Part shown: positions 43,303-52,945 of the stretch, piece after piece
How the letters are laid out: each line of letters opens with the position of its first letter
How positions within the stretch are numbered: the stretch's first letter is position 1
Origin: Oceanispirochaeta sp963676905
GTDB taxonomy: Bacteria; Spirochaetota; Spirochaetia; DSM-2461
Direction: 5' to 3'
Length of the DNA stretch: 64,000 bases
NCBI GenBank assembly: GCA_963676905.2
Contig: CAXXVE010000001.1
Coordinates: 3,968,001-4,032,000, forward strand
Position numbers and translations under genes: made by a program
Notes under the pieces: model-generated
Databases searched by the model: none
The model's input: the letters and a program-made list of their open reading frames with translations, nothing else
What the model was told of the DNA's origin: nothing

Positions 43303-44889
43303 ATGGGACAAATCGAACTGAATTTAAAGACAGCCACCGACTGCAGCGACAGAGATCTTGAAAAACAGATAGGCCGCAGACTCAGGCTGAAGAATTTTAC
43401 ATATACAATTATAAAAAAGAGCCTGGACAGCCGCAAGAAGAATGATATCCACTGGCAGCACCGTATTCTTGTCAGCTCCGGTGAGATAAGAGAGAACAGC
43501 CCCTCCCCCTTTCCTCCAGCCCTGGAGATTCACCGGGTCAGCGGAGGCCCGAAAGCGGTGATTGCCGGAACCGGACCTGCGGGTATTTTTGCAGGGTTGT
43601 TCCTGCAGAAGGCCGGTTTCAGGGTAACTCTTCTGGAACGGGGAAAAGATGTTGACAGCCGGGCATCCGATATCGACAGGCTGGAGAGTGAAGAACAGTT
43701 TACAGAAGACAGCAATTACAGCTTCGGCGAGGGGGGTGCCGGAACCTTTTCCGACGGAAAACTCACATCCCGGAGCAAGCACATAAAGAGGGAGAGACGT
43801 TATATTCTTGAGGAGTTTGTCCGTCACGGCGCTCCTGAAGAGATCCTCTACCTCGCCCACCCCCACATAGGAAGCGACAAGCTGATGAATGTCGCCCGGA
43901 GCATGCGCTCAGAGTTTGAATCCCTTGGAGGAACGATTGCCTTCTCGTCACGTCTTGAAGACCTGGACATAAAAGACGGCAGGGTCCGGTCGGCCCGTAT
44001 TTCAGGAGGAGGGTCAGCCACAGGAGGCTCCGGATCACAGGAGCTGGAGGCGGATTACTTTATCCTGGCTACGGGTCACTCGGCCCTGGATACATTCCGC
44101 ATGCTCATAGATCACGGCGTTCCCTACAGACCCAAGAACTTTGCCCTGGGCTTCAGGATGGAACACAGCCAGGAACGGATCAACAGGATTCAGTGGGGCT
44201 GCCCCTCCCTTGAGGGAGTCAAAGCCGCGGAATACAGGCTCACCTCGGGGAAGGCGGAACTTCCCGTTTACAGCTTCTGCATGTGCCCGGGAGGCAAGGT
44301 TGTTCCGGCTGCGGCCTTCGGAACAGCCAATATAGTCAACGGTATGAGTTACTATGACAGGAACGGCCCCTTTGCAAATGCGGCCTTTGTGGCGGGGGTC
44401 CCGCCCCAGCTTATTGAAGAGTCTCTGAAATCCGGCACCCCCCTTGAAGCCACGGACAGTCTGGACTGGCTTGAAAATCTGGAGCAGAGCTTCTTCTCTG
44501 CATCAGGAGGCTACAGGGCTCCTGCCATAACAATCAGGGATTTCCTGAACGGCCGCTCCACAGGAGAGCTGCTTCCCAGCTCCTACAAGCCCGGTTTGAC
44601 GGCCGCCGATCTGGGCGATCTTCTGCCGCCGGCTGTAACGGAAGCACTCAGACTGGGTATGGCGGACATCTGCCGCCGGATGCCCGGCTGGGATGAGGGT
44701 CAGATAATGGGACTTGAGAGCAAGACATCAAGCCCTGTTCAGGTGCTGCGGAACAGTGAAAACGGCCTGACTGACGGTTTTTCCAATCTTTTTATCTGCG
44801 GAGAAGCCTCAGGATGGAGCGGCGGAATCATCAGTTCCGCCTCCGACGGCCTAAAAACAGCGATGAGTCTTTGCTCACACAAGACATAA
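43303..44889 (+). CDS. FAD-dependent oxidoreductase (uncharacterised dehydrogenase family)
   Basis: A 528-residue flavoprotein. After an N-terminal about 80-residue lead domain comes the dinucleotide fold AVIAGTGPAGIFAGLFLQKAGF, then YSFGEGGAGTFSDGKLTSR and a C-terminal FICGEASGWSGGIISSASDG FAD-binding segment. This matches the widespread but uncharacterised family often annotated NAD(FAD)-utilising dehydrogenase. Substrate unknown. It is divergent from topA, with 133 bp between the starts. Confidence 0.88.
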   Translation: MGQIELNLKTATDCSDRDLEKQIGRRLRLKNFTYTIIKKSLDSRKKNDIHWQHRILVSSGEIRENSPSPFPPALEIHRVSGGPKAVIAGTGPAGIFAGLFLQKAGFRVTLLERGKDVDSRASDIDRLESEEQFTEDSNYSFGEGGAGTFSDGKLTSRSKHIKRERRYILEEFVRHGAPEEILYLAHPHIGSDKLMNVARSMRSEFESLGGTIAFSSRLEDLDIKDGRVRSARISGGGSATGGSGSQELEADYFILATGHSALDTFRMLIDHGVPYRPKNFALGFRMEHSQERINRIQWGCPSLEGVKAAEYRLTSGKAELPVYSFCMCPGGKVVPAAAFGTANIVNGMSYYDRNGPFANAAFVAGVPPQLIEESLKSGTPLEATDSLDWLENLEQSFFSASGGYRAPAITIRDFLNGRSTGELLPSSYKPGLTAADLGDLLPPAVTEALRLGMADICRRMPGWDEGQIMGLESKTSSPVQVLRNSENGLTDGFSNLFICGEASGWSGGIISSASDGLKTAMSLCSHKT

Positions 44890-44946
44890 AGCTCCATATA
44901 TGATCTTTTACTTGAAAAGCCTCATTCCTGCTGATACGATGAATCT

Positions 44947-46461
44947 ATGAAAACCATTCAAAGTATTTTTAAAAATGCGGACACCATTGAGATCAGAGGG
45001 GATCAGGAGCAGGAGATCTCCTCTCTCGAATACGACTCACGGAACGTAAAGGAAGGAACCCTTTTCTTTGCCCTGGAAGGTGTCCACACAGACGGACATG
45101 AATATATCTCCCAGGCCATCCATCAGGGTGCCAGAGGAGTTGTCCACTCTCAGGAGATCGATATCTACAATGACGGTGTCTGCTATATTAAAGTCAAAAA
45201 TACACGGCAGGCTCTGTCCCCTGCCTCAGCTGCATATTACGGCCGCCCCTCAGAGGGGATGAAGGTCATCGGTGTGACGGGAACAGACGGGAAGAGCACC
45301 ACTGTTTCCTTTATTCACCAGCTTCTTGAAGCATGCGGTAAAAAAGCGGGATTCCTGTCCACGGTAAACTACAAGACAGGTAATGTGACCAAATCCAACC
45401 CCTACAGACAGTCCACTCCCGAGGCGCCTCAGATTCAGATGATGCTCAGGGAGATGGCCGACTCCGGCATGGAGTATGCTGTACTTGAAGCCACCAGCCA
45501 CGGCCTGTCCAAGAAGAACTCCCGACTGGCAGATGTAGCCTTTGATGCTGCGGTTCTGACAAATGTAACCCATGAACACCTTGAGTTTCACGGCTCCATT
45601 GAGCAGTACCGGCTGGACAAGGCCAACCTTTTCAAGATGATTGCCGACTCCCCTTCGGAAGACGCCTTCGGCGTTGTCAACGGAGATGACCAGTGGTCTG
45701 AAATCTATATGGATGCGGTGGGTGAGAAACCTGTCTTTATCTACAGCCTGAAAGACAAAGACGCCGACCTCTGGTGCAGCGGCTATGAAAGTGACGAAGA
45801 GGGAATATCCTTTACCCTTCATGTTCCCAACGGAAAAAAGGAGTCCCGCCTGAACATGCCCGGTCTTTTCAACGTTGAAAATGCCATGGCTGCCCTTCTG
45901 ACAGTATCGGAACTGCTTGAAGAGGATGTTCTTGAACTTGTTGATCTTCTGCCCAGACTGACCGGTGTCACAGGAAGGATGTCTCCCATAACAGGAAACA
46001 TGCCCTTCTCTGTCCTTGTGGACTATGCCCACACTCCCGGTTCATTCGAAAAACTTCTTCCCCTCGTAAAAAGCGACACAAAGGGACGTCTTATTGTCCT
46101 TTTCGGTTCCGCCGGAGAACGGGACACTGAGAAACGCTCTGAACAAGGTGAGATTGCCGATGATTATGCGGATATTATAATCCTGAGCAATGAGGACCCC
46201 AGGGGCGATGACCCCATGGATATCATCAACGATATCGCTGAGGGGATCACATCAAAGGATCTGGACTCAAGCCTGTTCCTCATCCCCGACCGCAGGGAGG
46301 GAATGAAGAAGGCCGTTGAACTGGCACAGGAGGGTGATATGATTCTGACCCTCGGCAAGGGACACGAGAGCAGTATCATTTTTGATGACGGACCCAAGCC
46401 ATGGAATGAGGCGGAAGTGCTGAAGGAAGTGCTTAAAGAAGCCGGTTTCGAGGTTAAATAA
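44947..46461 (+). CDS. murE: UDP-N-acetylmuramoyl-tripeptide synthetase
   Basis: A 504-residue Mur ligase. It adds the third residue to UDP-MurNAc-L-Ala-D-Glu. The ATP loop is GVTGTDGKSTT; the central domain has LEATSHGL and HEHLEFHG; the C-terminal domain has VDYAHTPGSFEKLL and GKGHE. The residue-selecting motif, DNPR in meso-DAP enzymes, reads EDPR here (SNEDPRGDDP). Ornithine is common in spirochaete peptidoglycan, so an L-ornithine-adding enzyme is plausible. No strong ribosome site precedes the ATG. Confidence 0.93.
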   Translation: MKTIQSIFKNADTIEIRGDQEQEISSLEYDSRNVKEGTLFFALEGVHTDGHEYISQAIHQGARGVVHSQEIDIYNDGVCYIKVKNTRQALSPASAAYYGRPSEGMKVIGVTGTDGKSTTVSFIHQLLEACGKKAGFLSTVNYKTGNVTKSNPYRQSTPEAPQIQMMLREMADSGMEYAVLEATSHGLSKKNSRLADVAFDAAVLTNVTHEHLEFHGSIEQYRLDKANLFKMIADSPSEDAFGVVNGDDQWSEIYMDAVGEKPVFIYSLKDKDADLWCSGYESDEEGISFTLHVPNGKKESRLNMPGLFNVENAMAALLTVSELLEEDVLELVDLLPRLTGVTGRMSPITGNMPFSVLVDYAHTPGSFEKLLPLVKSDTKGRLIVLFGSAGERDTEKRSEQGEIADDYADIIILSNEDPRGDDPMDIINDIAEGITSKDLDSSLFLIPDRREGMKKAVELAQEGDMILTLGKGHESSIIFDDGPKPWNEAEVLKEVLKEAGFEVK

Positions 46462-46486
46462 ATCTGAACGGTAATCTTTACCGGAT

Positions 46487-46520
46487 AAAAAAAAGGAATC
46501 CCCGGGGATTCCTTTTTTTT
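46487..46520. terminator. Bidirectional terminator between murE and the DUF212 gene
   Basis: AAAGGAATCCCC pairs with GGGGATTCCTTT (46492-46515 core), with A-run before and T-run after, so it serves both convergent genes. Confidence 0.9.
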
Positions 46521-46598
46521 GTATATTCAGAGTGTTTTGACAGCAGGGTTGCCGCCGGTTGGCCGACCCGCGTACCGTACTTTATCGGATATCCGGAA

Positions 46599-47063
46599 TC
46601 AGGGCAGACCGAGTTTGATTTTTCCCATACAGAAGAATCCTACAATGATTCCAAGAATGGTTCCCATAAAAACCTGGGGATAAGTATGTCCCAGAAGGGT
46701 CTTCAGGGCCTTGGGTTTGTCTCCCTCCTCAAAGAGGTGGGACATTTCGGTAATAAGGCTGTTGAGGATTTCCGCATGCCGTCCTGCTGCCCGCCGTACA
46801 CCTGTGGCATCATAGATTACAATGGCACCGAAAACGACAGCCAGAGCAAAATAGGGGCTCTGTACACCGTATTCAATACCGCATGCTGTCGCCAGGGCCG
46901 CAACTGCGGCGGAGTGTGAGGAGGGCATCCCTCCTGTTTCTGTCAACCGGTCCATTGCAAGGCGTCTTTCCATAACAAGAATAAGTATAACCTTGGCGAC
47001 CTGAGCCAGAAGCATCCCCATAAAAGCTGAGTAAATCAGGGGATTAAAAGTAATAAAATTCAT
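46599..47063 (-). CDS. Divergent PAP2 family (DUF212/YuiD-like) membrane protein
   Basis: A 154-residue protein with about four hydrophobic helices. The motif GGMPSSHSAAVAAL and the later YDATGVRRAAGRHAEILN identify the DUF212 family, related to acid phosphatases and haloperoxidases. It is a likely membrane phosphatase or pyrophosphatase, with function untested. AGGAT precedes the ATG. It is convergent with murE and divergent from ddl. Confidence 0.88.
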   Translation of the reverse strand: MNFITFNPLIYSAFMGMLLAQVAKVILILVMERRLAMDRLTETGGMPSSHSAAVAALATACGIEYGVQSPYFALAVVFGAIVIYDATGVRRAAGRHAEILNSLITEMSHLFEEGDKPKALKTLLGHTYPQVFMGTILGIIVGFFCMGKIKLGLP

Positions 47064-47163
47064 CTATCCTCCGAGGATTTGCTGTTCAGAAGACAGCGCT
47101 TGAATACCTTACCATGGCTGAAGTGGCTTGAGAAGAGGAATTAATCGTGATAATCTTTCAATC

Positions 47164-48252
47164 ATGAATAAAATATCTGTTGCACTGCTCTACGGCGGCC
47201 GGTCCGGAGAACATGAAGTATCTCTTAGATCCGCTGCTTCTGTCTATAAACATCTCGACCGCGAGAAATACTATGTCCACCTGATAGGCATCAGCCATAA
47301 CGGCATTTGGTACCTGCAGAATCCCCCGGGTGAGATTGAAGAGATATTATCCATCGATGAGGACTCCAGGAACATGATTACAGTCGTACCAGGCAAGGGA
47401 CTGAGTTCCAATCAGGGTCCCATAGCCGTTGATATAGTCCTCCCCATACTTCACGGAACATTCGGTGAGGACGGAACCCTTCAGGGGCTTCTTGAAACAG
47501 CCGACCTCCCCTATGCAGGTTCTGATGTAGGCGGCAGCTACCTGAGTATGGACAAGGATATAACAAAGATTATATGGGAGCACCACGGCCTTCCAGTTGT
47601 ACCCTTCAGAACCCTGAGAAAAGCGGAGACCCGAAAAAAAGGCTTTTCCATGGATTCATTTCTGAAGGAGATGAAAGATGCCTTCGGTCTGCCTCTGTTC
47701 ATAAAGCCCTCCCAGTGCGGTTCATCAGTGGGTGTATCCAGAGCCGATACAGACGAAGAGTTCAGAACTTCCGTTGAAACAGCCTTCCGCTATGACAACA
47801 AGATTCTGATTGAACCTGCAGTAGATGCAACAGAAGTGGAGTGCTCTGTTGTGGGCAATGAATCCCCGGAAGCCTTCCCTCCCGGAGAGCTGCGTCCCAG
47901 CCATGAGTTTTACGACTACGATGCAAAATATATCGACCCCGATGGAGCAGCCCTGATTATTCCTGCAGAGCTCAGCGATGAGGAAGCCATGAAAGTCAGG
48001 AAGATTGCCGAAAAGGCTTACGCTGTTCTGGGCTGCTGCGGCATGTCCAGGGTGGATTTCTTTATGGACAGGGGAACAAGGGAGTTCTACCTGAACGAGA
48101 TCAACACGATTCCTGGTTTTACAAGCATCAGCATGTTTCCCCGGATGTGCGATGCGGGAGGTCTCGCCTATCCGGAACTTCTTGACAGGCTGATAAGCCT
48201 GGGACTGGAGAAATTCAGGGAAAAAAGGGAGCTTACTTTCGCATTGAAGTAG
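47164..48252 (+). CDS. ddl: D-alanine--D-alanine ligase
   Basis: A 362-residue ATP-grasp enzyme making D-Ala-D-Ala for peptidoglycan. Visible motifs are VALLYGGRSGEHEVSLRSA, LPILHGTFGEDGTLQGLLE, the ATP-grasp region FIKPSQCGSSVGVSRA and the metal-binding EFYLNEINTIPGFTSISMFP. The ATG at 47164 matches the family N-terminus; the 12-residue upstream extension from a TTG is unlikely. No strong ribosome site is seen. Both murE and ddl are thus within 3 kb. Confidence 0.95.
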   Translation: MNKISVALLYGGRSGEHEVSLRSAASVYKHLDREKYYVHLIGISHNGIWYLQNPPGEIEEILSIDEDSRNMITVVPGKGLSSNQGPIAVDIVLPILHGTFGEDGTLQGLLETADLPYAGSDVGGSYLSMDKDITKIIWEHHGLPVVPFRTLRKAETRKKGFSMDSFLKEMKDAFGLPLFIKPSQCGSSVGVSRADTDEEFRTSVETAFRYDNKILIEPAVDATEVECSVVGNESPEAFPPGELRPSHEFYDYDAKYIDPDGAALIIPAELSDEEAMKVRKIAEKAYAVLGCCGMSRVDFFMDRGTREFYLNEINTIPGFTSISMFPRMCDAGGLAYPELLDRLISLGLEKFREKRELTFALK

Positions 48253-48298
48253 TTTGCTAACCATTTTTTAAGATTCTATACTTATGATGGGAGGCATA

Positions 48299-49372
48299 AT
48301 GGGCAAATCAGCAAAGAAAATCGGGATTCTGACAGCCGGAGGCGACTGTCCGGGTCTTAACGCCGCCATCAGAGGCGTCGGTAAAACGGCAATCATCAAG
48401 TACGGAATGGAGGTATACGGTTTCTCTTCGGGATACCTCGGCCTTATCAATAACGAGTATCAGAAGCTTGGAGAAAAATCTCTTTCGGGGATTCTGACTC
48501 TGGGGGGAACCATACTGGGAACCTCCAGAGAGAAACCCTTCAAACACAAAGAGTACGATGACTACATCCAGAGCAAGCCTGAGATGATTCTCGAGAACTG
48601 CAGTAATCTGGGGCTTGATGCCCTGATCTGTATGGGCGGAAACGGCACCATGAAGACAGCTGGAAAACTTCAGGACCTTGGAATCAATGTAGTGGGAATC
48701 CCCAAGACCATTGATAACGACGTCTGGGGAACAGACCAGACCTTCGGTTTTGATTCGGCAGTCAATATTGCAACAGAGGCTATAGACCGGATGCATACCA
48801 CAGCCAACTCCCACAAGAGGATCATGGTCGTCGAGGTTATGGGCCACCATACAGGCTGGCTGACTCTCTACTCCGGTGTTGCCGGTGGGGGTGATGTGAT
48901 CCTTCTTCCCGAACTTGAATGGAGCCCCGAAGTACTCAAGAACTACCTGCTCAAGCGTGCTGACCAGGGAAAGCCCTACTCCATCGTTGTTGTGGCCGAG
49001 GGCGTCACAGTACCGGCTTTCGGTAAATTCAAAAGCAAAAAATGGGAGAGCGCCGGTTCTGCTCTTGCCAGACTGATTGAAGACCTGACCGGAATTGAAA
49101 CAAGGGAGACCATCCTTGGATATATCCAGAGAGGTGGAACCCCCTCGCCCAGGGACAGAGTCATTGCCACTGAGTTGGGCGCCTATGCGGCAGGAATGGC
49201 TGCCGCGGGAGAGTTCGGCCATATGGCGGCCTACAGGGGAAACGAGCTGTTTTCCATTCCTCTGGAAGAGGTGGCAGGCAAAACCAAGATGGTCCCCCCG
49301 GACCATCCGCTGATCGGACATGCAAGAACAATTGACACATGCTTCGGAGATAAAACCGCAGCCGGACGCTAA
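48299..49372 (+). CDS. 6-phosphofructokinase
   Basis: A 357-residue PFK. GILTAGGDCPGLNAAIRGV begins the protein and PKTIDNDVWGTDQTFGFDSA holds the catalytic residues. Two phosphoryl-donor positions give a mixed signature. GGNGT has the Gly found in ATP enzymes (PPi enzymes have Asp), while PKTIDND has the Lys typical of PPi enzymes and some ATP enzymes. The usual Asp of GGDGT is Asn here. The ATG at 48299 is chosen because GGGAGG precedes it at the right distance; upstream in-frame ATGs at 48284 and 48287 lack this. Confidence 0.92.
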   Translation: MGKSAKKIGILTAGGDCPGLNAAIRGVGKTAIIKYGMEVYGFSSGYLGLINNEYQKLGEKSLSGILTLGGTILGTSREKPFKHKEYDDYIQSKPEMILENCSNLGLDALICMGGNGTMKTAGKLQDLGINVVGIPKTIDNDVWGTDQTFGFDSAVNIATEAIDRMHTTANSHKRIMVVEVMGHHTGWLTLYSGVAGGGDVILLPELEWSPEVLKNYLLKRADQGKPYSIVVVAEGVTVPAFGKFKSKKWESAGSALARLIEDLTGIETRETILGYIQRGGTPSPRDRVIATELGAYAAGMAAAGEFGHMAAYRGNELFSIPLEEVAGKTKMVPPDHPLIGHARTIDTCFGDKTAAGR

Positions 49373-49404
49373 ATACTTAAATATAAGGAAAAAACGAGAA
49401 CAGA

Positions 49405-51495
49405 ATGCCACGTTCCTACAACTATAAAGAGCGAGAGTACCCCTTCTTCAATAAAGAGATCAGCTGGCTCTCTTTCAATGCCCGGGTTCTTCAGGAAGCC
49501 GAGGATCCGAACAACCCCCTGGGAGAACGCATCAAATTCATGGGGATATACTCTTCCAATCTGGATGAATTTTTCAGAGTCCGTGTATCCATGACCCGGC
49601 GGATCTGCCAGATGGGGGCCGAAGGGGCTAAAATGCTCCGGGAGGACCCCGCAAAAGCCATGGCAAGTATCCAGACCAAGGTCATGGAGCAGCGTGCCCG
49701 GTTCAACGGGATTCTCAGAGACCTCTTTGTAGAAATGGCAGGGATCGGAATACATCTTTTGAACTACAACGAGCTCAACGAAGATCAGATAGCCTTTATC
49801 AAGGGCTACTTTGAAAGGGAGGTCCGTCACAAGATTTTCCCCATTATGGTGGACAAACGGTACAGGCTCCCCGAGCTGAAAGATAAGACCCTCTACCTTG
49901 CTGTTGAGATGAAAAAGATTGTAAGAGGAGAGGAAAAGACCAAATACAGCATTGTCGAAATTCCGACAAGATCTCTTCCAAGATTTATCAAACTCCCCGG
50001 AAACGGGAAACGCCAGGACATAATCCTCATAGACGAAATTGTCAGAGGCGGGCTCCCCTCGATCTTCCGGGACAGCCACTACCACAGCTTTGATGCCTGG
50101 AATTTCAAGGTTGTCAGAGATGCGGAGCTGGATATCGATGATGATGATATCTATATGAGCTACATGAACAAGGTAAACCAGGGGGTTCAGAAACGTCACC
50201 TTGGAGAACCGATCTGGTTTCTCTATGACGGTACCATGAGCCAGGACCTTCTTGATATTTTCCTTAAGAAGATGAAGTTTAAAAAACTGGAAACCGTTAC
50301 TGCGGGGGGCCGGTACCACTACTTCAGCGACTTTATTAAATTCCCCAAGCAGGTGGGCCTGCCCTGCTGCAACAGCCATGCCCCCATCCTGCACAGACAC
50401 CTTCCCAAGGGTGTGAAGATATTCCCCGCCATCAAAGCCAAAGACACCATCCTCTACTTCCCCTACCACAGCTTTGATACTGTAATAGATCTTCTCCGTG
50501 AGGCGTCCATCGATCCCCATGTGGAAAGCATCAAGGTAACCCTCTACAGGGTTGCAAAATTCTCGTCCGTTGTGAATGCCCTTATCAATGCCCGGAAAAA
50601 CAGGAAGGAGGTTCTTGTTATCCTGGAACTCCAGGCCCGGTTTGACGAAGAGAACAATATCTACTGGGCCAATGCCCTGAAGGAGAACGATGTAAAGGTT
50701 GTTTTCGGGGTGGAAGGCCTGAAGGTTCACTCCAAACTTCTTCTTATAAACCGCAGGGAGAAGGGAAAAACAGTCCGCTACGGGGGAATCGGCACAGGGA
50801 ACCTCAATGAGGATACCGCCCGTCTCTATACAGACTGTTTCCTGATGACCGCCCACAAGGAAATACTTGAGGAGGTGGACAACCTCTTTGACTTCTTTGA
50901 GAACAACTACCGCCACCGGCGCAGCAGGCATCTAATAATTTCCCCCTGGGGTCTGCGGAACAGACTCTATGAGCTCATCGACAGGGAGATCGAATTCGCC
51001 CGGAAAGGGGAGAAAGCGGGTATCCGCATCAAACTGAATAATCTGAGCGATGAGGGAATCATACAGAAGCTCTATGAGGCCTCTCAGGCGGGAGTTAAAA
51101 TCCGGATGATCATAAGGGGGCGGTTTTCACTGGTTCCCGGTGTCGAGGGATTCAGCGAGAACATTGAAGCCATCAGCATAGTGGACCAGTATCTGGAGCA
51201 TGCCCGTTACTTTATCTTCCGTAACGGCGGCGACCACGACTGCTATCTCACCTCGGCCGACTGGCTGGGACGAAACATCGAGCGGCGTGTCGAAGTAAGC
51301 TGCCCGGTCTACAGAAAGAGCCTTAAGAACGAGCTCAAGAGTATCTTCGACATCCAGTGGTCCGACAATCTGAAGGCCAGAATACTGGATAAAGACCTGA
51401 AGAACGAGTATGCCCGGGGTAAGGAAGATGACCCTGAAATCAGGTCGCAGGAAGAGGTGTACAAATATCTTATTAAAAGAACAGCCAGGAGTTAA
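49405..51495 (+). CDS. ppk: Polyphosphate kinase 1
   Basis: A 696-residue enzyme that builds inorganic polyphosphate from ATP. It begins with the family N-terminus FFNKEISWLSFNARVLQEAED and SSNLDEFFRVRVS. The phospholipase-D-like C-terminal half has KVHSKLLLI with the autophosphorylated His, GTGNLNEDTARLYTD and a second His in GGDHDCYLTSADW. Length is normal for PPK1. A weak AAGGA lies 14 nt upstream. The next gene starts 1 bp after its stop. Confidence 0.95.
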   Translation: MPRSYNYKEREYPFFNKEISWLSFNARVLQEAEDPNNPLGERIKFMGIYSSNLDEFFRVRVSMTRRICQMGAEGAKMLREDPAKAMASIQTKVMEQRARFNGILRDLFVEMAGIGIHLLNYNELNEDQIAFIKGYFEREVRHKIFPIMVDKRYRLPELKDKTLYLAVEMKKIVRGEEKTKYSIVEIPTRSLPRFIKLPGNGKRQDIILIDEIVRGGLPSIFRDSHYHSFDAWNFKVVRDAELDIDDDDIYMSYMNKVNQGVQKRHLGEPIWFLYDGTMSQDLLDIFLKKMKFKKLETVTAGGRYHYFSDFIKFPKQVGLPCCNSHAPILHRHLPKGVKIFPAIKAKDTILYFPYHSFDTVIDLLREASIDPHVESIKVTLYRVAKFSSVVNALINARKNRKEVLVILELQARFDEENNIYWANALKENDVKVVFGVEGLKVHSKLLLINRREKGKTVRYGGIGTGNLNEDTARLYTDCFLMTAHKEILEEVDNLFDFFENNYRHRRSRHLIISPWGLRNRLYELIDREIEFARKGEKAGIRIKLNNLSDEGIIQKLYEASQAGVKIRMIIRGRFSLVPGVEGFSENIEAISIVDQYLEHARYFIFRNGGDHDCYLTSADWLGRNIERRVEVSCPVYRKSLKNELKSIFDIQWSDNLKARILDKDLKNEYARGKEDDPEIRSQEEVYKYLIKRTARS

Positions 51496-51496
51496 A

Positions 51497-52870
51497 ATGC
51501 CTATTTTTATTAACCGTGTACTGAATATGAAAAACATCAAGGTCATCGGCTTTGACATGGACTATACACTGGTCCGCTATAACGCAGAAGCTTTTGAAGG
51601 ACTGACCCACCGTCTGGCGGCGGGCCGGCTTGCGGAGCTTTCAGATTACCCCGATGAAGTAAAGGATCTTAAATTTGACTATAAGAGGGCCATTGTGGGT
51701 CTTGTCATAGATTTCCGCAACGGAAACCTCCTTCAGGTCAGCCGCCACGGCAAGGTGAAGATAGCCTTCCACGGACTGGAGCCTCTGGACTACCACAGGC
51801 AGCAGAAGATCTACAGGGAGACAGCCATCGACCTGCGGGACCCCAACTTCCAGAGCCTGGACACAAGTTTCGCCATCTCCTACGGTGTGCTTTTCAGCCA
51901 GCTGGTGCAGATGAAGACCGACGGCGCCGACCTGCCTGGATACCAGCAGATCGCCGATGATGTAAACCACGCCATCGACACCCTCCATCAGGACGACAGC
52001 ATCAAATCGGTGCTCCGCAGAAACTTTGACGACTTTGTGATCAAGGACCCCAAGGTGGCGGGAATGCTTGAGCGCTACAAAGACTACGGCAAGAAGCTGA
52101 TGATTATAACCAACTCGGATTACGCCTACTCAAAGGCCCTGCTTGACTATGCCCTCAACCCCTTCCTGAAAAAGTACGGAAGCTGGCAGGAACTTTTTGA
52201 TATTGTCATAACCTTTGCAGAAAAACCCAGGTTCTTCGAACAGAGCTCGCGCTTTCTGAAAATTGACCCTGAAACAGAAACTATGACAAACCATATGGAA
52301 AAGATCACAGACGGCATCTACCAGGGCGGAAACTTTGCCAAACTGGAAAGGGACCTTGGATATTCGGGAAGTGAGATTCTCTATCTGGGAGACCATATTT
52401 ACGGTGATGTTGTGACAATTAAAAAGTTCTGCAGCTGGCGGACCGCCCTTGTACTGGGAGATCTTGATGATGAAATCAGAGGAATCCGGGACTCCCGGGA
52501 ACTTCAGGAGGAGATCAACAGGCTGATGGGTGAAAAGCTCAAACTGGAGAGGGAGATCAACTCACTGGATTCCAGGCGCTATGAGGGAGAGAACATCACC
52601 CACAAGCAGCTTACCCCCCTCTTTGATTCGATGGATGAGCTGAACGGGAAAATCTCGGAGCTTCTGGGCCAGTACAAGGCCTACTTCAACCCCTACTGGG
52701 GGGAAATCCTCAGAGCCGGATTCGATGAGAGCCGTTACGCCGAGCAGGTTGAAAAATATGCCTGTATCTATATGACCAAGGTCTCTGACCTCTACAACTA
52801 CTCACCCAAAACCTACTTCAGGCCCTACAGGCGCATTATGCCCCATGAGGACCTGAGCGCTCTGGATTAA
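51497..52870 (+). CDS. HAD-IG family 5'-nucleotidase (IMP/GMP-specific type)
   Basis: A 457-residue HAD-superfamily phosphatase. Motif I is GFDMDYTLVRYN, motif II lies in MIITNSDYAYSKALLDYAL, and motif IV is ILYLGDHIYGDVV, all in the pattern of the PF05761 purine 5'-nucleotidase family. A helical C-terminal section (about 340-430) completes it. AGGAG is 5 nt upstream of the ATG at 51497. It is coupled to ppk, with 1 bp between, suggesting joint control of nucleotide and polyphosphate pools. Confidence 0.88.
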   Translation: MPIFINRVLNMKNIKVIGFDMDYTLVRYNAEAFEGLTHRLAAGRLAELSDYPDEVKDLKFDYKRAIVGLVIDFRNGNLLQVSRHGKVKIAFHGLEPLDYHRQQKIYRETAIDLRDPNFQSLDTSFAISYGVLFSQLVQMKTDGADLPGYQQIADDVNHAIDTLHQDDSIKSVLRRNFDDFVIKDPKVAGMLERYKDYGKKLMIITNSDYAYSKALLDYALNPFLKKYGSWQELFDIVITFAEKPRFFEQSSRFLKIDPETETMTNHMEKITDGIYQGGNFAKLERDLGYSGSEILYLGDHIYGDVVTIKKFCSWRTALVLGDLDDEIRGIRDSRELQEEINRLMGEKLKLEREINSLDSRRYEGENITHKQLTPLFDSMDELNGKISELLGQYKAYFNPYWGEILRAGFDESRYAEQVEKYACIYMTKVSDLYNYSPKTYFRPYRRIMPHEDLSALD

Positions 52871-52877
52871 AAGCCCT

Positions 52878-52936
52878 CTCTCTTCGACGGTTTCAGCGAC
52901 TCTTATTCAAGAACTGAAACAGGCTGCCGAAGAGAG
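52878..52936. other. Long imperfect hairpin between convergent genes
   Basis: CTCTCTTCG (52878-52886) pairs with CGAAGAGAG (52928-52936), and inside it GTTTCAG (52890-52896) pairs with CTGAAAC (52914-52920). There is no T-run, so it is not a classical terminator but probably protects or separates the two convergent transcripts. Confidence 0.45.
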
Positions 52937-52945
52937 TGAGCTCTG

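Noticed and set aside
48308..49411. Minus-strand open frame of 367 codons opposite the phosphofructokinase gene
   Set aside because: Antisense shadow of a conserved enzyme, with low-complexity, family-less translation.
49369..50931. Long minus-strand open frame (520 codons) opposite ppk
   Set aside because: It mirrors the conserved ppk frame and shows no family features or ribosome site.
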